A DNA stretch of 34,542 bases from assembly GCA_002394205.1 (NCBI GenBank), contig DGTC01000014.1, forward strand, positions 1 to 34,542, read 5' to 3'. Positions 34,484-34,542 of the stretch are shown in pieces (the stretch's first letter is position 1; every line of letters begins with the position of its first letter). This stretch comes from Lachnospira sp. UBA4346. Lineage in GTDB: Bacteria > Bacillota > Clostridia > Lachnospirales > Lachnospiraceae. The notes under the pieces are model-generated. The model did no database searches and was not told where the DNA came from. It saw nothing but the letters and a program-made list of their open reading frames with translations. The position numbers and the translations under genes are program-made.

Positions 34484-34542
34484 ATTTATTTTGAAAACGC
34501 AAACTCGCCTACGGCTCAAACAGTGCGCTTTTCAAAATAAAT
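34484..34542. repeat. 59-bp imperfect palindrome at the window edge
   Basis: The left arm (34484-34500, ATTTATTTTGAAAACGC) pairs with the right arm (34525-34542) over 17 bp with a single bulged C. The 24-nt loop holds a smaller GCC-TAC-GGC hairpin. The arms end in A/T runs in both directions, so it could act as a weak bidirectional terminator or be an intergenic palindromic repeat. No gene is visible in 34401-34483. Confidence 0.75.

Overview
The window is a 34.5 kb piece of an A+T-rich Firmicutes chromosome, most likely a member of Clostridia close to Lachnospiraceae. The evidence is the six-cysteine peptide SCIFF next to its radical SAM maturase, a T-box leader on leuS, a fused secDF, meso-DAP-type MurE, fhs, and the Gram-positive priA-def-fmt-rsmB-rlmN-prpC-prkC-rsgA-rpe gene order. 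Every gene is on the + strand except the last, ychF. I see no phage, insertion sequence, rRNA or CRISPR array.

Layout. 1-1307 is the 3' part of lon. 1308-1603 is a leader with a promoter and a 16-bp inverted repeat in front of a ZIP metal transporter (1604-2383). A tRNA-Leu(AAG) gene with its own promoter and terminator follows, then a leucine T-box and leuS (3145-5580), whose HIGH motif is normal but whose KMSKS and editing-site motifs are unusual. An AEC-family permease (5748-6725) follows a strong terminator.

The most interesting locus is 6721-10910. It holds a strong promoter, a 48-codon SCIFF precursor gene (scfA, 6822-6968, GTG start, easily missed), an intercistronic hairpin terminator, the radical SAM/SPASM maturase scfB (7211-8575) and secDF (8605-10839). 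This is a thioether-forming (ranthipeptide) RiPP system. The chemistry of the family is known but the biological role is not, and no dedicated exporter or leader peptidase lies beside it. The neighbouring secDF is a recurrent partner whose meaning is open.

11038-13872 holds recJ and an orphan lipoprotein substrate-binding protein. From 14011 to 32920, fourteen co-directional genes are separated by at most 66 nt and show no obvious internal terminator: a HEAT-like/THUMP-like/methyltransferase fusion, ftsK/spoIIIE, fhs, murE, priA, def, fmt, a membrane zinc peptidase, rsmB, rlmN, prpC, prkC, rsgA and rpe. They link one-carbon metabolism and formyl-Met handling (fhs, fmt, def), ribosome maturation (rsmB, rlmN, rsgA), wall synthesis and its PASTA kinase/phosphatase switch (murE, prkC, prpC), and chromosome maintenance (ftsK, priA). 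Two facing terminators separate this run from convergent ychF. The window ends inside or at the edge of a 59-bp imperfect palindrome.
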